In this document: positions 9,016-11,702 of the stretch, in pieces
Layout of the letters: every line of letters begins with the position of its first letter
How positions within the stretch are numbered: position 1 is the stretch's first letter
NCBI GenBank assembly: GCA_900546625.1
Contig: URDU01000051.1
Span: 1-11,702 of the forward strand
Source of the DNA: an uncultured Lachnobacterium sp.
GTDB lineage: Bacteria > Bacillota > Clostridia > Lachnospirales > Lachnospiraceae
DNA: 11,702 nt
Reading direction: 5' to 3'
Notes under the pieces: generated by a model
Databases searched by the model: none
Told to the model about the DNA's origin: nothing
What the model saw: the letters and a program-made list of their open reading frames with translations, nothing else
Position numbers and translations under genes: made by a program

Positions 9016-9928
9016 ACTTTTCAAAATCCTCCAGTTTATCTATGTTTACGACTTTTACGTCTCTATTTATCTTTCTCATAAATCCGCTGAGTGAGCGTCC
9101 CGGTCCGATTTCCACGAACTCATCTGCACCGTCTGCGATAAGGCGCTCGATGGTCTGCTGCCAGCGTACTGACGATGAAACCTGCTTTGTCAGATAATCC
9201 TTGACATCTGCCGGTGACTTCACATAGTCTGCTGTGACGTTTGTGATATATGGCACCTTGATATCGTGGATTTCTACACTCTCAAGTGCATCTGCGAGCT
9301 TTTCGCCTGCACCCTTAAGCATTGCTGAGTGGAAAGGTCCGCTGACCTTGAGCGGTACGCATCTCTTGGCGCCTGCCTCGCTGCATGCTGCTGCGGCGGC
9401 ATCTACTGCTGCCTTTTCTCCTGTGATAACAATCTGCCCAGGGCAGTTATAGTTGGCTACCGATACAACTGAATTTGTCTCATCTGCTGTCTTTTTGCAT
9501 ATATCCTCAATGACCTGCGGATCAAGTCCTAAAACCGCTGTCATGGCTCCACCTGTAGGAACTGCCTCCTGCATGTAGATTCCTCTTTTTCTGACAACTG
9601 CGAATGCATCTGCCATAGTCATGGCTCCTGATGCGATGAGAGCACCATATTCCCCAAGGCTTAATCCAGCTGTGACATCAGGTGTGATACATTTGTCAAT
9701 GATTGCCTGATATATAGCTGCCTCAACTGCAAGCATACATATCTGTGTGTACTCTGTAATATTCAGCTTGTCATTTTCCTCAAAGCATAATGCCGGAATA
9801 TCCAAGCCTGTCTGTTCACTGGCAAGGTCGATTACTGCCTTTGCATTTGGCATTGTATCGTAAAACTCCTTACCCATTCCTATATACTGTGAGCCCTGTC
9901 CGGGAAACATAAATACTCTCTTACCCAT
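9002..9928 (-). CDS. fabD: Malonyl-CoA:ACP transacylase
   Basis: A 308-residue enzyme that moves malonyl from CoA to AcpP. The N-terminal [12 protein letters not shown] (8-19), nucleophile Ser90 in [10 protein letters not shown], Arg115 that would hold the malonyl carboxylate, and catalytic His200 in GPFHSAM are all present. The [13 protein letters not shown] segment lies near the C-terminus. ATG 9928 follows AAGGAG by about 9 bases. This is the only internal fab gene with a wide upstream gap (93 bases), which contains a hairpin. Its 3' end overlaps fabG. Confidence 0.97.
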   Translation of the reverse strand: MGKRVFMFPGQGSQYIGMGKEFYDTMPNAKAVIDLASEQTGLDIPALCFEENDKLNITEYTQICMLAVEAAIYQAIIDKCITPDVTAGLSLGEYGALIASGAMTMADAFAVVRKRGIYMQEAVPTGGAMTAVLGLDPQVIEDICKKTADETNSVVSVANYNCPGQIVITGEKAAVDAAAAACSEAGAKRCVPLKVSGPFHSAMLKGAGEKLADALESVEIHDIKVPYITNVTADYVKSPADVKDYLTKQVSSSVRWQQTIERLIADGADEFVEIGPGRSLSGFMRKINRDVKVVNIDKLEDFEKYVNR

Positions 9929-9952
9929 TTTCGGTTTCTCCTTATTTCTGAC

Positions 9953-9993
9953 AGGATACCGTAAGCCACTCTTTCCAGGCGGCCCGGTATCCT
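9953..9993 (-). promoter_or_regulatory. Hairpin in the fabK-fabD gap, just upstream of the fabD ribosome binding site
   Basis: Perfect 9-base inverted repeat AGGATACCG (9953-9961) and CGGTATCCT (9985-9993) with a 23-base loop that can form a small inner GCC/GGC pairing. On the transcribed strand the stem is followed by GTCAGAAATAAGGAG, with no T-run, so it is not a standard terminator. It ends about 12 bases before the fabD Shine-Dalgarno. Possible roles are an mRNA processing or stability element separating acpP-fabK from the rest, a protein-binding site, or control of fabD translation. The structure is seen; the role is unknown. Confidence 0.5.
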
Positions 9994-10021
9994 TAAATTT
10001 GCATGTAAAAGTGAATACTGT

Positions 10022-10930
10022 CTATTTGTTCAGTCCCACTACATCCTCAATGATTTCTTTGCAGGTTTCCTCTTTCTTTACGAGGCCTGCGCTCTGACCT
10101 GCCATGACGCTGCCATATACGGTATCTCCGTCCACAACGGCTTTTCTTAGTGCGCCAAGTGTCATTTTTTCGAGCTCTTCAAATGGAGCTCCTTCCTTTT
10201 CCAGCTTGAGATATTGTCTGGTCATCTTGTTTCTGAGCACTCTGATTGGATGGCCTGTGCTCATTCCTGTAACCTCGGAATCTATATCCTTGGCCTTAAT
10301 GACCTTCTGCTTATAGTTTTCATGTACTATCGATTCTTTTGCGGTGACAAAGCGTGTACCCATCTGGACTGCCTCTGCACCGAGTGCAAATGCTGCATTG
10401 AAGCCTCTGTTGTCTGCAATTCCGCCTGCTGCAATAACAGGGATGCTCACTGCATCAACAACCTGTGGCACAAGTGTCATGGTAGTCTGTGCTCCGATAT
10501 GTCCGCCTGACTCCATTCCTTCGGCGATTACCGCACTTGCCCCGCCTCTCTCCATGAGCTTTGCGAGTGCTACGCTTGCAACTACAGGGATTACGATGAC
10601 GCCAGCTTCTTTCCACATATCCATGTACTTTGCAGGGTTTCCTGCGCCGGTGGTGACTACCTTTACCTTTTCCTCGGCGATGATTTTTGCTATCTCATCG
10701 GCCTCCGGATTCATAAGCATGAGGTTGACTCCGAACGGCTTATCTGTCTCCTTCTTTGCAGCGACTATCTGCTCCTTTACCCATGAAGCCGGGGCTCCGC
10801 CTGCTCCGATGATGCCAAGTCCGCCTGCATTGGACACAGCGCTGGCAAGCTCATGGGTTGCTACCCATGCCATGCCACCCTGAATGACCGGATATTTGAT
10901 TCCAAGAAGCTTTGTTATTCTTGTTTCCAT
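10022..10930 (-). CDS. fabK: Enoyl-ACP reductase II (FMN-dependent)
   Basis: A 302-residue TIM-barrel flavoprotein of the FabK / nitronate monooxygenase-like group that reduces enoyl-ACP in the last step of each cycle. Seen are VIQGGMAWVATHELASAVSNAGGLGIIGAG (15-44), GVNLMLMNP (67-75), His144 in EGMESGGHIGAQTT (the position of the catalytic His of pneumococcal FabK), IPVIAAGGIAD (163-173) and AVQMGTRFVTAKES (187-200). The context inside a fab operon favours FabK over nitronate monooxygenase. No FabI is seen in the window; FabK enzymes are known to be insensitive to triclosan. It starts 5 bases after acpP with only a weak GAGG upstream, so it probably depends on translation coupled to acpP. 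Confidence 0.96.
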   Translation of the reverse strand: METRITKLLGIKYPVIQGGMAWVATHELASAVSNAGGLGIIGAGGAPASWVKEQIVAAKKETDKPFGVNLMLMNPEADEIAKIIAEEKVKVVTTGAGNPAKYMDMWKEAGVIVIPVVASVALAKLMERGGASAVIAEGMESGGHIGAQTTMTLVPQVVDAVSIPVIAAGGIADNRGFNAAFALGAEAVQMGTRFVTAKESIVHENYKQKVIKAKDIDSEVTGMSTGHPIRVLRNKMTRQYLKLEKEGAPFEELEKMTLGALRKAVVDGDTVYGSVMAGQSAGLVKKEETCKEIIEDVVGLNK

Positions 10931-10935
10931 GTCTT

Positions 10936-11169
10936 TTAAGCCTCTACACCTTTGTTCTTAAGATACTCAATGATGTCGTTTACTGTTGCGATTTTCTCTA
11001 AATCCTCTGAAGGGATTTCTACTCCGTACTCCTCCTCGAGTGCCATTACAAGCTCGAAAAGATCTAATGAATCTGCCTCAAGATCCTCCTTGAAGTTTGA
11101 CTCTAATTTGATATCATCCTCGTCGATTCCTAACTGATCTGCTACGATTTCCTTGATTTTCTCCAACAT
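10936..11169 (-). CDS. acpP: Acyl carrier protein
   Basis: A 77-residue acidic four-helix carrier that holds growing acyl chains. Ser34 in [23 protein letters not shown] is the 4'-phosphopantetheine attachment site, with the conserved DSL context. Length and charge are typical of AcpP. ATG 11169 follows AAGGAG by 9 bases, a strong ribosome binding site that fits the high amount of AcpP needed. It is the first gene of the fab operon, behind two candidate promoters and a cluster of FabT-like sites. AcpP sits at the front and fabH near the end, unlike many Firmicutes where fabH precedes acpP. Confidence 0.98.
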   Translation of the reverse strand: MLEKIKEIVADQLGIDEDDIKLESNFKEDLEADSLDLFELVMALEEEYGVEIPSEDLEKIATVNDIIEYLKNKGVEA

Positions 11170-11214
11170 ATTTCTGTTCTCCTTTTTCTGTGTTTATTTT
11201 CGGTATTGTGTGCT

Positions 11215-11242
11215 GGTATATTTGCACTAGTTTGCGTGTCAA
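11215..11242 (-). promoter_or_regulatory. Promoter P2 of the fab operon
   Basis: On the - strand TTGACA (11242-11237), a 16-base spacer and TATACC (11220-11215). The predicted start is near 11208, leaving a leader of about 39 bases before acpP. Its -35 lies within a FabT-like palindrome (11245-11229). Its -10 is weaker than that of P1. Confidence 0.45.
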
Positions 11243-11245
11243 ATA
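11229..11245 (-). promoter_or_regulatory. FabT-like operator, proximal box
   Basis: On the - strand TA-TTTGA-CAC-GCAAA-CT. The half-sites TTTGA and GCAAA around a 3-base spacer match the FabT consensus TTTGA-N3-TCAAA at 9 of 10 positions. It covers the -35 of P2, so binding would block that promoter and could impede RNA polymerase coming from P1. Assignment to the MarR protein encoded at the end of the operon is inference. Confidence 0.5.
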
Positions 11246-11260
11246 TTTTCCTTATCAAAT

Positions 11261-11277
11261 CATTTGACAGTGAAAGT
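11261..11277 (-). promoter_or_regulatory. FabT-like operator over the P1 -10 and start site
   Basis: On the - strand AC-TTTCA-CTG-TCAAA-TG, again 9 of 10 half-site positions of TTTGA-N3-TCAAA, overlapping the end of the P1 -10 and the predicted start. The overlapping 13-base perfect palindrome TCAAATGATTTGA (11267-11255) could add a further half-site. Its centre is 32 bases, about three helical turns, from the proximal box. Confidence 0.5.
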
Positions 11278-11302
11278 ATATCACATTTTAAATAGTTGTC
11301 AA
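11275..11302 (-). promoter_or_regulatory. Promoter P1 of the fab operon (sigma-A type)
   Basis: On the - strand a perfect -35 TTGACA (11302-11297), a 16-base spacer and TATACT (11280-11275), the best promoter match in the window. The predicted start is about 11268, giving a leader of about 99 bases before acpP. A weaker palindrome-like box (11310-11294, AC-TTTGA-CTT-GACAA-CT) overlaps the -35, and a better one overlaps the -10, as expected for a repressed promoter. Confidence 0.7.
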
Positions 11303-11362
11303 GTCAAAGTATTTTTTATTTTCATTTTTTATATGGTACGGGACAATAATATACAATGAAAA

Positions 11363-11407
11363 AGCAGACTGTAATTTTGAGTGGTCAGCTCAATTTTACA
11401 GTCTGCT
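11363..11407 (-). terminator. Rho-independent terminator of the right-end gene
   Basis: Arms 11363-11374 and 11396-11407 (AGCAGACTGTAA and its complement, 12 bp), then a 2x2 T/T internal loop and an inner 5-bp stem TTGAG/CTCAA (11377-11381 with 11389-11393) with a 7-base loop. On the - strand the stem is followed by TTTTT, so it ends transcription of the gene that stops at 11449 and insulates the fab promoters. On the + strand the following CTATATTTTG is a poorer T-run. Confidence 0.8.
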
Positions 11408-11448
11408 CTATATTTTGTTTATATGGTTATGGATTTACCAATGATGCA

Positions 11449-11702
11449 TTATACCGGCTCCGGAAGCTTATATCCGGCTTCGCTCATTGATTTTTTGAAC
11501 TCTTCAAGCGATAATCCAGCTTTTTCAGCACCTCTTTGTACAGAGTAGTCTCTATCCTGTACAGATAAATATATCTCTGTACGACGCCCTGTCTGAATGC
11601 CTTCCTGTTTTTGTTCCTCACCATATTCTTTTGCATATTCCATTGCATACTTTCTTACAGCTTCACTCATAGCACCACGTCCTTCCTTTTCTTTATAATA
11701 AG
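11449..11702 (-). CDS. 3' end of a gene resembling the C-terminal tail of Rpn / PD-(D/E)XK nuclease-transposase family proteins (partial)
   Basis: The frame is open to the window edge with no stop upstream, so the visible 84 codons are probably the C-terminal part of a longer protein. Visible are a charged helical stretch (AVRKYAMEYAKEYGEEQKQEG), then TGRRTEIYLSVQDRDYSVQRGAEKAGLSLEEFKKSMSEAGYKLPE at the end. A charged helix followed by a short helical repeat of the form 'A..AGLSLEEF...M...GY.LP' is common at the C-termini of Rpn-type proteins in Lachnospiraceae; this is recognition from memory, and the nuclease core is not in the window. An internal ATG at 11670, with GGAAGG 10 bases upstream, could instead start a stand-alone 73-residue protein. 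A terminator follows 42 bases after the stop. Confidence 0.5.
   Translation of the reverse strand, partial: YYKEKEGRGAMSEAVRKYAMEYAKEYGEEQKQEGIQTGRRTEIYLSVQDRDYSVQRGAEKAGLSLEEFKKSMSEAGYKLPEPV

Noticed and set aside
9953..9993. Intrinsic terminator between fabK and fabD
   Set aside because: No T-run follows the stem on the transcribed strand, and fabD-fabG-fabF show no other promoter nearby.
10344..10883. A 179-residue open frame on the + strand opposite fabK
   Set aside because: Composition (Ala/Pro/Ser/Thr-rich) is a mirror of fabK codon use; fabK has full family motifs.
10022..10930. Nitronate monooxygenase instead of FabK
   Set aside because: The families are related, but the His144 motif and position inside a complete fab operon favour enoyl-ACP reductase.
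11255..11267. Perfect palindrome TCAAATGATTTGA as the main fab operator
   Set aside because: Its half-sites point the opposite way from the FabT consensus TTTGA-N3-TCAAA. The overlapping box 11277-11261 fits better, so I treat the palindrome as secondary.

Overview
The window looks like chromosome of a low-to-moderate GC anaerobic Firmicute, most likely family Lachnospiraceae (an Agathobacter/Roseburia-type gut bacterium). This rests on the clostridial fab gene set with FMN-type enoyl-ACP reductase FabK, a MarR/FabT-type regulator, strong AGGAGG ribosome binding sites, sigma-A-type promoters and the general look of the proteins. The genus is an inference, since no rRNA or marker gene is present.

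Layout. Bases 1-230 hold no supported gene, only a small hairpin and two promoter candidates. Bases 244-1732 (+ strand) carry a two-gene unit: an ECF-type sigma factor and an overlapping multi-spanning membrane protein with an N-terminal zinc anti-sigma (ZAS-like) motif. A 17-bp bidirectional terminator (1760-1799) separates this unit from gdhA, an NADP-type hexameric glutamate dehydrogenase on the - strand (3192-1834) with its own promoter. Upstream of gdhA, and also on the - strand, lies a type II fatty-acid synthesis operon read from right to left: acpP, fabK, fabD, fabG, fabF, fabZ, a fused accD-accA, fabH and last a MarR-family regulator (fabT-like). Most junctions are tight or overlapping. 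The one wide internal gap, between fabK and fabD (93 bases), contains a 9-bp hairpin. The right end holds a terminator and the 3' end of a - strand gene resembling the C-terminal tail of Rpn/PD-(D/E)XK nuclease-transposase proteins; it runs off the window.

How the genes work together. AccDA supplies the carboxyltransferase half of acetyl-CoA carboxylase; FabD loads malonyl onto AcpP; FabH starts the chain; FabF, FabG, FabZ and FabK run the elongation cycle. accB and accC, which often sit in clostridial fab operons next to fabZ, are absent here, so the biotin half must be encoded elsewhere. In front of acpP there are two sigma-A-like promoters, each TTGACA-N16-TATAC(T/C). Two FabT-like palindromes (TTTNA-N3-NCAAA) overlap them, and a weaker third one lies about one equal step upstream. 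This makes self-regulation of the operon by its last gene a plausible model.

I saw no clear novel defence or mobile system. The points most worth checking are the phased operator array, the ECF self-promoter with an odd start codon, the accDA fusion without accBC, and the fabK-fabD hairpin.
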